Of a stretch of DNA of 64,000 bases, positions 46,562 through 58,450 are shown piece after piece. The notes beneath the pieces are model-generated. The model was not told where the DNA came from and did no database searches. It saw only the letters and a list, made by a program, of their open reading frames with translations. Positions within the stretch are counted from its first letter, which is position 1. The number at the start of each line of letters is the position of its first letter. Where the stretch lies: assembly GCA_023052935.1 (NCBI GenBank), contig CM041294.1, positions 11,456,414 through 11,520,413 on the forward strand. Direction: 5' to 3'. Made by a program: the position numbers and the translations under genes. This DNA comes from Piezodorus guildinii (Eukaryota; Arthropoda; Insecta; Hemiptera; Pentatomidae).

Positions 46562-47595
46562 ATACCAAATTAAAATTAAATACGAGAACCATCAACAATG
46601 TTACATAAAAGTCTATTTACCTGACAGTGATGTATCATTATAGATACCACTTTCTCATTTTTTTTTCAATAATAAAATAAATAAAAAAGTCACAAACAAT
46701 TTTTTATATAAAATCAACAGCCAATACATACACGTTTCTTCCGAATAATTAGTACCTTTTGGAAATTGACATCTCAATTGTAAACATATATTTTTTCTTA
46801 CTTTTATTTTCGTTTTTGATTTTAATTAATAGCTCAAAATAAAACTAATATTATAAAATTATGAAAAGTAAACGAGAAAGCAATGCTGGAAGAGCTATAA
46901 GTCACAACTAACTGTACATTGACCTCAAATATAGTTGAGATAGCCACCGACCGGTACCGAACGGGTTAGACTTCTAGAACCACTCTTTTCATTAACTCTT
47001 TCCCAAAATAGCATCCCATCCTATTTTTAGAAAGTGAACTCGGAATTCCGTTTCAGTTCTACGATCTTTGCAACTTAGGGACTATTTTTTTCTGTTTAAT
47101 TAGAACAAAATGCTTTAAAACTTGTTTTTAAACAAGACTACAGCATACTATTTAACAGTAAATTGTTATTTTTATTTTATTGACCACATAGCTGTAAAAA
47201 CTGTTTTATTTATTTATTTATTTAATTGCTTACAATGCTCTAAGATATAATGTTTAAATAGTTGACGGTCATAGTGGCTGTAGTCTGTTATTGATTCAGA
47301 CTTCAATAAAACTTTCGATTCCTTTTAGGAAAAATCCTAATTCTAATTTTATTGGATGTTTTATTCTCAATTTTTTTTATTTGGTAATACATCCAGTAAA
47401 TATGTATAGGGATTAAATTAAGGGAAAAGAGAAACTAACCAATGGTAGAACTCCAATTAGAATTCTAAATTAGTAGATCTGGTGGCTATTTATTTCCATA
47501 ACCCAGGAGAAAACCTTTTCTTACAACCCTCTAAAATTTTACTGATACTTTTAATAGCATTGTGTCCTTGGCAAAAAAAAAACTGTTGCTGTAAA
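45740..47595. other. AT-rich intronic stretch
   Basis: A (TA)n run occupies 46490-46564. Repeat F (TTAGTACCTTTTGGAA) is at 46747-46783. Open frames such as 45578-45904 are AT-rich and unsupported. T-runs are frequent. Confidence 0.45.
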
Positions 47596-47596
47596 C

Positions 47597-48881
<1,285 letters not shown>

Positions 48882-49070
48882 GGGGTCAGCAGTTGTGTAG
48901 TAGCTAGCATAACATCTTTTTTAGGCCAAGTTCGCGGATTCAAATCCTACAGATAGCTCTAAGGTTTTTCAGAAGGATGTCAGATACTCGTTGTAGATCC
49001 CACTCATAACTTTAGGCCTCCCTTTACAGTATCGTCGGATTAGTCACATCAGTATAAAATGAAGATATTG
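48882..49070 (+). mobile_element. SINE-A, diverged
   Basis: The head (GGTCAGCAGTTGTGTAGTAG), a B-box relic (GATTCAAATCC) and body pieces are recognisable; about a third of the body is lost. Confidence 0.7.
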
Positions 49071-49694
49071 TATATAATTCATACTTAAAATATATATTTT
49101 TATTCTTTAAATTTGATTTAAGTCTTAAGATCCAAATAGAATATATTTTCGATCAAATGGTAAGCTTATTTCAATTTCATTAAATTTTGAAAAGTTTATG
49201 TCGGCTCTGCTTACTCATAGAATTTCATTTCTTTTTTTTCCGAACAATATCTCATCTCCAAAGTGAAAAATACACGAGATAAAAAAGGCTATATGAAGAG
49301 TTTACTCGCAGTCTTGAAATAAAATATAGATATTGGCTATACGTGCCTCTCAGAAAATTCAGCCAATAAAACAATTTTTTTATGAAAAAGATCTTGTATT
49401 GTTCTTTATAATTAAAAATGAAAAAAAAAAGTCAATTTTTTCCTCTTGAGTCCACCTCTATCGTACCGTATCATTGGCGTCAACAAAATTAATTACATTC
49501 TGCTATAGTATTATGCATACTTTATAAATATATGTATGAATGTTTTTTTTTTCTTCGTCGCTAAGTATTTTTTCTGTTGTATGTTCTAATACATTGTTTC
49601 CCTTTGAATGTTCAAATTTGGTACAACCTTCCTGTAAATTTTTAACTGTTAGAGGAGTGTATTCACAGTTAACGTTAATGGACACACTGAATGG
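49071..49694. other. AT-rich intronic stretch
   Basis: No family or supported frame recognised. Confidence 0.45.
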
Positions 49695-49892
49695 TTTTAG
49701 GAGGTATCCATACGTAAACTATAAATGTCCTAATATTAGCCTTCATAAAATAGTTTCTTCTAAAGAAAAGCTAAATTGCAATGTATTTTAATTATAAACC
49801 TTGAGGAAACAATGTCCTAAATGATGATGAAAACCGTGTCAAAATCCTTCTCGTGATTTAGAAGGAGTTAGCCAAACCAAAACCGCATTATC

Positions 49893-49939
<47 letters not shown>

Positions 49940-49953
49940 CAAAATCGCATTAT

Positions 49954-50020
<67 letters not shown>

Positions 50021-50262
50021 CAGACAGAGAGTTGATAAGTTATGAGCTTACAACAACGTTATATTTACACGTACTATTTCCTTCATTGCATATTAACTTT
50101 CCTAAATTCTTGCGCTTTCCAACGGTATATTATACGCCTATCTTACTACTTATATTTCAGGAATAAATTTTTGACGACTTGGTTACATAAAATTTTATTT
50201 TTCCTGTTCAAAGAAAAGCGAAATTGCAATGTATTTATGTATTTGTTATACCTATGTATTTG
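49695..50262. repeat. Repeat E copies with (TA)n and (GA)n
   Basis: Two related segments each include GCAATGTATTT, and the sequence ACCGCATTATCAT or ATCGCATTATCAT leads into (TA)n (49896-49934 and 49960-50006). The second run ends in GAGAGAGAGA. TTTCCAACGGTATATTATAC at 50117 links it to 15735-15995. Confidence 0.65.
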
Positions 50263-50347
50263 GCCGTAGAGAATATTAGATGAGGAAGACGGTTAGGGGG
50301 GGGATGGGAAGGGTGCGTTCATCAGCAGTACTTATTTTAATTGTGTG

Positions 50348-50386
50348 CTGACGTTGCGGCCTGCATTGTGGGCCTTCATCAGGTCT
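50348..50386 (-). ncRNA. Hammerhead-like motif in left arm
   Basis: On minus: CUGAUGA, one A, a perfect GGCC/GGCC stem around CACAAUGCA, then GCAAC (from GAAAC) and GUC. Stem I pairing is weak (GAC against AGC). Confidence 0.5.
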
Positions 50387-50424
50387 AAGGAGAACAAGAT
50401 AACAACCAATGTAATTTTAAACTT

Positions 50425-50992
50425 TTTATTTAAAAAAATATATATATTTATTGGTATTTACAACTGTATAATAAAATACATTTAGTAAATGTGATACAAG
50501 ATAAGTTGACATGATTCATATATAGGGTTACTACCCATTTTCAGCTCCCTAAAGACTATGTTAAACTAGAAGGTCTCTGGGCCATCTTCTTTTCAGATGC
50601 CTCGTAGGATTATCAGGGATTGTAGAGAAAGCAAGGATTGAAACTAGTGGGTTAGAGTGGGAATAGAGTTTGTCATGAAAGGAGTGGTACCTGGTTCGGG
50701 CCAAGTCAGCAACATAGGGAATATTAAGGTCTTTATGGATGAGTTTATTTGTGACAAAATAAGGAGCATTGAGGATTTTTCGAAGGATTTTGGATTGTAA
50801 GGATTGGAGACGAGATGAATTTGATGGTTTAGTAGAGCCCCAAATCTCTACTCCGTATGTCCATATTGGTCTTATGATAGTCATGTAGATGAGCCTTTTG
50901 TACTTAAGTGGAAGGTTTGAGCGTTTGTCCAGTAAGTGTTGAAGTAGTCGAAAAGGTCGAGCAGTTTCTTGTCTTTTCAGTCTTGTATGAGG
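50425..50992 (-). pseudogene. Jockey-like retrotransposon 3' end, with target duplication
   Basis: On minus the frame encodes MTIIRPIWTYGVEIWG, LQSKILRKILNAPYFV, LNIPYVADLARTRYHSFHDK and HLKRRWPRDLLV, the C-terminal end of a Jockey-type protein, open over about 107 codons. The 3' UTR and tail run to 50425. GTAATTTTAAACTT at 50411-50424 and at 50993-51006 is a perfect 14-bp target duplication. It is 5'-truncated, as usual for LINE copies. Confidence 0.93.
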
Positions 50993-51218
50993 GTAATTTT
51001 AAACTTAATAATATATTAGGTATATAACAATAATCATTACTTAATATTCATTTACATTAATTTTGTTTACTTCCATACTTTATAATTGTCATCTTATTAT
51101 CATTTTACTTTTAATTTTATGTTTGTTTCCATATTATATTACTGTCACCATATTATTGTTATGTAACTAACATATTATTAAGTTTAAAATTACATTGGTT
51201 GTTATCTTGTCTCTCTTA

Positions 51219-51259
51219 GCCCTGATGAAGGCCCACAATGTAGACCTACAAACGTCGGC
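51219..51259 (+). ncRNA. Hammerhead-like motif in right arm
   Basis: On +: GCC, CUGAUGA, A, GGCC against GACC, then UACAAAC where GAAAC is expected, GUC and GGC pairing with the opening GCC. Stem I and the cleavage triplet are good, but the GAAA core is damaged. Confidence 0.5.
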
Positions 51260-51422
51260 ACACAATTGATATAAGTTTTAATGTGTGTTTCTTTCTGATG
51301 AGCGCACCCTCCCCCCTCCTCCTTCCCCCAACCATCTTCGTCATCTAATAAAGAATTATTTGTATCTAACACTATCGTGACTCAAGCAAAGTACTATATG
51401 TCCACCGTTTCTTCTGTTACAG

Positions 51423-51647
51423 GTCTTCAGAAGCCTAAGGTCGAAGAAACCAAAAGCTACGTGCGAGGACAGCCCGAGGATACTCCGGAGGGAATCCTTC
51501 TACCTGTCCACCGTGTCCTTGGAGAAGAGGCGTCCTTCGGAGCAGTCCATCGATACCATCATCACGCTCCTCGACGAGGCCTGCTGCCTCGAGAACAGGG
51601 CCAACGAGAAGATAGAGGAGATGACGCTCATCGAAGGGCTAGTCTGA
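51423..51647 (+). CDS. Terminal coding exon of an unrecognised small basic protein
   Basis: The acceptor GTTTCTTCTGTTACAG (ends 51422), with TCTAAC about 50 bp upstream as a possible branch site, opens a 74-codon frame in phase 0 that ends TGA at 51645-51647. It starts VFRSLRSKKPKATCEDSPR, continues RRESFYLSTVSLEKRRPS and SIDTIITLLDEACCLENR, and ends IEEMTLIEGLV. RRES is a possible basophilic kinase site, and the last 30 residues could form an amphipathic helix. The exon is strongly GC-rich, unlike the AT-rich surroundings, and no stop interrupts it. An overlapping open frame in another phase starts earlier (51377), but it crosses the acceptor and gives no sensible protein. Function unknown. 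Confidence 0.72.
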   Translation, partial: VFRSLRSKKPKATCEDSPRILRRESFYLSTVSLEKRRPSEQSIDTIITLLDEACCLENRANEKIEEMTLIEGLV

Positions 51648-52030
51648 GGGTCGCGGGGCCAGCTTCTTTTCAGGACCTAACCGCTGAGCGGGGCGAGAGT
51701 CGATGGCGGTCCAGCCGTCATGATGTTCGTCCTTCGTCTGCTTGATGGACTTTGAATGCTTAGCCATTCCTCCCGAGCCACTGAGAGTCTTTTTTGTTAT
51801 GATTAACGTACCAAATAGTACGGAAGATAACACAAAAAAATGTATATTTTTAATACTTATATTCATGTAAAGATTAAATTAAATTAAGTTTTCAGTTCCT
51901 TCTATTTAGTATTGTAATTAATTATTAAGAATGTAAAAGAAATATTATATAATAACACTATTAAATCCTATATTAAAATAATTTATTTTTATAATCATAC
52001 AAACACACAGATCATGTCAAACAAAATAAA
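51648..52030 (+). other. Probable 3' UTR
   Basis: GC-rich sequence continues about 110 bp past the stop, then becomes AT-rich. The first AATAAA is at 52025-52030, so cleavage just after it is a reasonable guess. Confidence 0.45.
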
Positions 52031-52545
52031 TCAGTTTCTATAATTGATGTATTATTCGAATCACACACATCCTTAGCACGTTCAGGCGCCGATTTTCAAT
52101 GCAAGCTCTGAGGGGCTCGAATTTATGCCACTTTTCATCGATTGTTCCCTGTTGAGAGCTGTTCTCTACGAGTTGTACGTTTGCTAACAGTTTAGTTAGT
52201 GCTTAATTAGAAATCTGTCTGATTGGTGTGTTTTTTTTTCATCCTAATCTCAGATTTCTGCCAGTAAGTATAACCCGAGAGGCAGTTAAAATGTCTTATT
52301 TTTTTATTAGTTTGTCCTTATAAATGATAGATTACATGGATATGGAAATACCTGTGGTACACGCCGCCCGATAAGACAGACTAGTGAGGTCCACCGGCAG
52401 TACGCGCCTGCGTGAACGTGTTATACTCATGTCATATCTGTGCTACTTTTCTTATTAAGGTTAAATGTTATTTGATCCATTCATTTCACTATGTTTGCAT
52501 TAAAATTTAAAATTTTAGTATATTGCTAACTTTATTTTCACTAAA
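52031..52545. other. Downstream spacer, mixed composition
   Basis: 52070-52150 and 52355-52430 are GC-richer than average, without a supported frame or known element. Confidence 0.4.
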
Positions 52546-52658
52546 CATCCCTACCCTATCTAAAACTGAATAGACAAAATTTAGGACTCCCACTGGAGGA
52601 TCGTCCGATTAGCCACAGTAGCATTAAGTGACGTTAAATAAATAATCCGACAAATAAA
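52546..52658 (+). mobile_element. SINE-A 3' fragment
   Basis: The last 100 bp of the body (GGACTCCCACTG, GTCCGATTAGCCACAG) and the tail are clear. Confidence 0.8.
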
Positions 52659-52966
52659 CTATATTTTCACGTTATAAATTTAAATGCGTCGGTAAATCGT
52701 GTTTCTTTAAAATATAAGATATTTAAAAATGTATATTTCTTATAAAAATGAGCACCTTTTGGAAATTAGACTGTCCACAAACGAAGATTTTGTTATCGAT
52801 TGTTAAAAAAAAAAAAAAATAAAATAGTACAATTTATTGTTAACATGGCTAATTTCCAAAAGGTGCTCATTTTTATAAGAAATATACATTTTTAAATATC
52901 TTATATTTTTAAAGAAACGATTTACCGACGCATTTAAATTTATAACGTGAAAATATGTTTATTTGT
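52651..52966. repeat. ~120-bp inverted repeat, 79-bp spacer
   Basis: The left arm 52651-52769 and right arm 52849-52966 are near-perfect inverses (for example AAATGCGTCGGTAAATCGT against ACGATTTACCGACGCATTT). They have only a few small differences, and the spacer contains an A-run. The left arm overlaps the end of the SINE tail, and both arms carry the repeat F motif CACCTTTTGGAAATTAG. Confidence 0.95.
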
Positions 52967-53204
52967 GGAGAATTTATTGAAAAGTATTATACTTAAATAA
53001 TTTAAAAATAATGTTGACTACATAGAAAAATAAAAATTTTATTGTATACTTCAAAAGATGAAATTCATTGGTGCTTAAATATTATAATTTATATTTTTCT
53101 ATCTGTTCTCTGTTCTTCACATTAACCATATTTCTTTTAATCGAGAATATATATTTTTTTTAAACTAAGTCCTTTTTAGCTGATTGTTGAATTAATCATA
53201 GGAA

Positions 53205-53250
53205 ATATTTTGAGGTCTCAGACCTGTGCCACATAACTATCTTCAGCTCT
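53205..53250 (-). ncRNA. Very degenerate hammerhead-like motif
   Basis: On minus, CUGAAGA is followed by a long GGUCUGAGACC hairpin-containing arm and CAAAAUAU in place of GAAACGU. Only the first half of the core is intact. Confidence 0.2.
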
Positions 53251-55849
53251 AATATTAATAATGGATCAAAGAAAATTATAAATAATTTCTTTTGGTTTTT
53301 CTATTAAATTATGCATTTAAAAAAAATAAATAAATATTAGCTCTTTCTGTTATTTAGTACTGTTCAAATATTGACATTGTTCATTTAATATCGGACTTGA
53401 TTATAACCAAAAAACCCGAAACGAAGATTTTTGTATTTTTTTAAAAAAGTTTATTTTTTCTAACTGCACTTATTTAGTGAAAATTTATCTTTTATTTGTT
53501 CAAATTTTGTGTATAATTTATCTTAAATTTCTTTGACATGTTTATATAACCTGATAGCGACCACGCGTAGGCAATTTGAACCCGCACACACTATTTTAAA
53601 ATTATCATTCAGCAAGATAGTATGGTAGCCATAAAATAGAAGAAAAAAATTATTATTTTTTTTTTTTATGGCCTCATATTTGCATCTTTTGTTGTTTACA
53701 CGCTTATGGTTTGCTTATCATACTTTTTGCCAAAGACAAAAATATTACATAACAAGAAGATATATACACTGTTGGAGATACCAGTGATTTATAATTAATT
53801 TATTGCCTTCACCTCTGAATTGCTTTTGTATAGCATGGAATACAATAAAATATATAATAGTGATAAGATGAAAATTCCCCAATCAGTTTAAGATTGGTTT
53901 AATACGCTTTGTTTTATAAGAAATATTGTAATATAAGTAATCTCCTATTTTTTATTATAATATAATAATTAAAAGCTTACTAATGTTATAACTTAATATT
54001 AAGTACTTGTAATATATATATATCAAGGTGATATCGTAATTAGAAAATAAATTATTTTTTCTTATTACAGATGTTACGAATCAACAGACTGAAAACTTTA
54101 ACTTGGACAAACATGACTTGATCACTAGAGAATATTTTTATTTTATAGAGGCTTATTAATTTTACTATTAAAATTTATTTATTTAATGAATTAAGAAATA
54201 TTTTTTTCCTTTAGTATAAGAACTGATGTGACATTTCTAGTCTGAATATATTTGTATCTTTATTTTATAAATAATAAAAATTTGAAAGGTATTTGACTAA
54301 TTGTTTGATTCATTTTATCCCAATTATTACTTTGTTTAATTATATTTTCTAGCATTTAGTCAAAGTCTTTCCCCGGGTATGTGAGACCCTTCAGCCTACT
54401 GGTGGCAACTCCCAAAAATATACTAAGGGAGTGATGACCCTACCCTATATAATATCATCGAGAAATGCGAGGGTATTAACCCAGCAGATTACTCCGCGCG
54501 GCCAACGGCCTACATTGCCTGTCGCCTCACCAAAAAAAATATATTAAAACGTAAAAAATGGTATTTTAAACTGGGACCTCATACGCTGCTTTGAAGTATT
54601 TCTCCTTTTATTTGTTTTACATGAGGGACCTCTGAGCTTTTCTATCACTACCTAAAATCTATCTTTTAAGTACAATTGAGACGCTGATTTCGAAAAGGTA
54701 CTATATCCACTTCAGAAAATTTCACAGAAAACGCAAAAATCTGTCATTTATTTATTATTGGAACAATTTACGTTATTATTTTTTTAATAAAATATAAAGT
54801 TGATTTTAAAGCTTGTTACCAAATCATTTTTTTCAAATCATTGCATTTTTCCAATGACTTTTAAAGAATATAATATGCATATAGTACTTTTTGGAAGAAT
54901 GTAAACCGCGATAAGTTGGTAACAGTCACTATAGCCTTCCTGATACAACATCACTAACGTCTTTATATCGTTAATTACTAAGTTATGTATATTTCCTTAT
55001 TCTCCCTCTGAGAAATATCTTTCTTTGTTGTTAAATTACATTGATTATCTATTCTTTATAATGAAAGTAAACATTCAAAAGACAATTTATCTATTTATGG
55101 CACTATAATAAGAAAGTATGTTATTATTAAGTTTGTTTAGAAGTTGTATTAATTGTGCAAGTTTAGCAAATTTATCTATATTATTAACTACGTTTGAACA
55201 ATGTTTGACCATAGAGACTGATAAATAACTTTCGAGATTTTGTTTTACATAAAAAAATACCCAAAAGTCTACTATTAATTTAAATCAGGCACGGTTTTTC
55301 CTCACTTATTTAGCAAGTTCGTGAAATAATAATTCCAACTATTTTCTGGATCAAATACCATCATTCTATTGAAATGTGAGCTTCGGAAATTGTTTAACTA
55401 AATTTATGTTGCTGCAAGAAAAAATAGAAAAATACTATAAAGAAACTTAATTTAATTGACAACCTACAAAAACCAAAGCGACGCAACTAAGTGTTTAAAA
55501 CAGTCTAAAAACTGATTATTAGGTTAAAACCATTGACCAAAATAATAGCAGTGATTCAAGACTTCCTTAATGAACCAATAAAAAAACCACAAAATAAAAA
55601 AAAATAATAAATTATTGGTAATATATTACGGGGTTAGGTGCTTCTGCCGTATAGTAGGAAATATAGTACCTTTTGGAAGGAAATGAAAGGAAAGGTTATA
55701 TCTGTTTACATAGGATATAGTACGTTTTGGAACGAAACATGGATATAGTACCTTTTGGAACGAAATGCAATTTTTAAATACAGTTTTAAAGTATATTCAT
55801 ATAAGGTGTAGATTGTTTTAGGTGAAGGTCAATTTCTATAAATAAAATT
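53251..55849. other. AT-rich stretch with repeat F motifs
   Basis: The words TAGTACCTTTTGGAA or close variants recur at 54692-54705 (inverse), 54878, 55664, 55714 and 55741. 54360-54530 is less AT-rich (GGGTATGTGAGACCCTTCAG) and may be an unidentified repeat. No gene recognised. Confidence 0.45.
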
Positions 55850-56375
55850 ACACTCCCTATCCAGTTCCAAACATCCCTATAACCCTCCTCGTAGGTTGAA
55901 GCGGCAGTGGCCCAGAGATCTCTTATAAATATGTCATTGGAGTGCTGGCAATGGCTGGCTTCTCCACTCATGCCCTTAGTGTATTTGGCTCTAGCGCCCT
56001 CGCTTAGCCTCCACTGGCTCTCAAGACCAGTGACGCGGTTGAATGAGAGGCGCTGGGATCTCCTGGCATTGTGCCTCGACATCCACTAGTGGATCTCGAG
56101 GTTTGATTCGGTGATCCCAGGAGCAGTTTGTAAATATTGTAAATAGGTATGAATGTGAACAAGATTGTTATTATTATTTTCTTTATCGTATTTATTTAAT
56201 TTTGTGTATATATATTTTTTTTTTCTTTCTTCTTTGTTTAATCTTTGTTAATTATTATTTTTATTTTATTTCCAATGTACATATGGAATGAATGATTTCT
56301 TATATCTTTAATATTCATTGCCCCAGAAGGTGGCAGATTGTATTATCTCGTAATAAATAATAAAAAAAAAAAAAT
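55850..56375 (+). pseudogene. Jockey-like retrotransposon 3' end with long 3' UTR
   Basis: The frame RRLKRQWPRDLL ends in TAA (about 55880-55925). A 3' UTR of about 440 bp with GC-rich and then AT-rich parts follows and finishes in AATAATAAAAAAAAAAAAAT. The 3' UTR is unlike those of the other Jockey copies here, so this is a separate subfamily. Open frames in other phases here are incidental. Confidence 0.7.
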
Positions 56376-56426
56376 AAAATAAAATTGGAGGCTGATTTCT
56401 ACTTCACCACTCTTTTATTGAAAATA

Positions 56427-56468
56427 ATTGCACTACGTTTCGGCTACAATGCCATCTTCAGGTGCAAT
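56427..56468 (-). ncRNA. Hammerhead-like ribozyme motif, best copy
   Basis: On minus the 42-nt motif has AUUGCAC and GUGCAAU forming a perfect 7-bp stem I. The core CUGAAGA fits CUGANGA. Then come one extra U, a GGC/GCC stem around AUUGUA, GAAAC, and the cleavage triplet GUA directly before stem I. Stem III is only the palindrome ACGU, as in short hammerheads that may act as dimers. All invariant core bases are present. The flanks carry no coding region. Such motifs are known in Penelope-like elements and retrozymes; self-cleavage here is inference. Confidence 0.7.
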
Positions 56469-56825
56469 GGAACTAATTTGATCTAAAAGTACAATTATAT
56501 TTATATAATACAAGTATATTTATGTTTTTAGATGAAATCTGATGACGGATTTAGATAAAACTAAACCATTAGAATACAAATATGTCAAAATATCAATTTC
56601 TAAAAAAATGTCCTTTAGTACCTTTTGGAAATCTACGTCTCAGTTGTATGATTCAGGTAATATCTTAAAGTAAGCTATGTTTCTACCAAGCTTTCTTCTG
56701 TGTGCCCAATTCTGTCAAATGCTTGACTCATATCTAAAAACACTCCAATGAGGTTTTTAATTGTTTCGATTCCAACAAAAAAAGGAATATTGGCTTGTTA
56801 AATAAGTCCGTAGCCTTTATAAATA
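56469..56825. other. Spacer with a repeat F copy
   Basis: 56540-56650 matches 62260-62358 (AGATTTAGATAAAACTAAA-type blocks, TACAAATATGTCA, CTTTTGGAAATCTACGTCTC). No gene seen. Confidence 0.5.
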
Positions 56826-57095
56826 TTATAATTTAACCCTTTCCTCTCTATGCATCAGTTTCAACCGAGATTCCTTATCTTTAAGTGGTATTTTGATTGC
56901 TCAAAATGGAAGAGAAAAAAAATTATTTTCGTCATTTAATGTTTTTTTATTTCGGAAAAGGAAAAGGCCATTTTATAAAAATATACAGTGTGTATGACGA
57001 TGAGGTTTTTGGAGAAAGAACCGTACGTAAATGGATTTGACTTGGAAGACACAAAGGTCTTTAAACTGTTGATAACCAAAGACACTCAATAATGT
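56826..57095 (+). mobile_element. Mariner family 2, N-terminal fragment
   Basis: The frame reads MEEKKNYFRHLMFFYFGKGK, then in shifted phase GERTVRKW, then LGRHKGL from the DLED..R.GRP segment. It matches the fragments at 8026 and 43745 and stops before the catalytic domain. Confidence 0.75.
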
Positions 57096-57120
57096 TTTTA
57101 TTTAAATTTACTAAAAGTTT

Positions 57121-57190
57121 ATTTGTTAGTTTTTTAATTGAGTTTAACATCCGAGGTAAATGAAAGTCGTGTGTTGCACGCACTACATTT
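57121..57190 (-). mobile_element. HINE-like end fragment
   Basis: GAGGTAAATGAAAGTCGTG followed by TTGCACGCAC is the outer end of the family. Confidence 0.7.
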
Positions 57191-58450
57191 TTGTATTTTA
57201 ATATCGTCACTATTCGTTTGTAACATGAACGTGAATTATCCCATTCGTGAACGCGCTTTTAGCCTAAAAAAAAGAACTGCCTTTTTAGGTTTTATAAATA
57301 ACTTCTTCTCTTTTCTAACTGCGTAATTGTTTTTAAGGCACTAAAAATTTAATGCGTTTCAACGGGAGCAACAAACAAAACATGGATAAGAAACTTAATA
57401 TGCCTAAAAAATACCTCAATATCTTTACTAATACTTTACTTTAAGGATAAGAGGATTTTGCGTTCATTTGGTCAGAATTTTTATCATCTTTCATAAAAAA
57501 TAAGTACTTATAATTTTTCATGAAATGTGTAGTATTGGAAAAACTATGTTCTAAAACGTTCAAGAAGTATATTTTTGTGAGCCTCATAGAGAAGGAATTT
57601 TCTTGTAACCTGCCCAATTGCACATTTTGAGGCTAAGACCAACTTACAGAACAAGTTTTCCCTTCACAACCTCAAGTCATTTTTGAGATATGGACGCCAT
57701 GACCATTTTCGATCAAATGGGACAAATAGGATTATTATTTCCAATTAAAAAATATTAATGGTACTGATGTTACAACAAAATGTCATTAAAGTGTCTATTT
57801 GTCCTTGTCCAAATGATTGTATTTAATCAAAATGATGAGTCAGAACAAAACCTGTAAATATAGCGCTAGGAATCGCGTAAAAAAATCGAAAATTATGTGC
57901 GCAAAAAACACATTTTATTTAATATCTCTGGTTCTAGTGATGGTTGAAAAATTGGTTTGGTGCCAAAATTAGCCATTAAAATATTTACGTTTTATGCTTG
58001 GTAATAAACCTAAAAATATACATAATCTCCTCAAAAAGTACTTTTAATAAGGTTTCTTTAAAACTGTGCTCACTTTAAGATTCCTTTTTAGGAGAGAGGA
58101 ACACAGTTTTCAAGGAGCCTTATTCAATGTACCGTTTTGACGGTATGAGTATCGGTTTCATGTCTAGTACCATCTAAAATTTGTTTATCAAAATCGGTGA
58201 TACACATTTTGGACCTTCTTCTGAGTAAAACAAAAGAAACGATGGAAACAAAAAGAAAAGAAAGAATGTAAAAAGAATTATTAAGAAATGAACATGTGAA
58301 ACATAAATTAAATTTAGGATTATAAATAGCCTAGATTAAAATATTTCTTAAGAAAATCCAGCTTTTGGTTTATTATTTTTAACAATTTCAACAAATGAGC
58401 CTTTGTAAAAGAACAAACAAAATAAAATAATAATTATAATAATAATAACA
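57191..58450. other. AT-rich stretch, nothing recognised
   Basis: No supported gene. It ends in TAA repeats (58427-58449) that border the next element. Confidence 0.45.

Larger units (their letters stand above)
50275..51349. mobile_element. Foldback element with hammerhead-like arms
   Basis: The ends ATTAGATGAGGAAGACGG and its inverse CGTCATCTAAT bound two inverted arms of about 180 bp. The arms run 50275-50424 plus 51007-51036 on the left and about 51140-51349 on the right. Each arm contains a hammerhead-like motif reading outward. Without the Jockey copy inserted in the left arm, the element is about 500 bp. Inverted terminal repeats with hammerhead motifs recall Penelope-like elements, but no coding region is present. 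A short target duplication could not be settled. Confidence 0.7.

Noticed and set aside
51377..51745. 122-codon open frame over the terminal exon
   Set aside because: It crosses the splice acceptor, gives a low-complexity His/Arg-rich product, and is in a different phase from the frame supported by splice sites and amino-acid composition.
53205..53250. A functional hammerhead
   Set aside because: Only CUGAAGA is intact; GAAA and the stem I partner are missing, so it is kept only as a low-confidence relic.
55786..56082. 98-codon minus frame
   Set aside because: It overlaps the Jockey 3' end, whose RRLKRQWPRDLL motif is on the + strand; the minus frame is a shadow.
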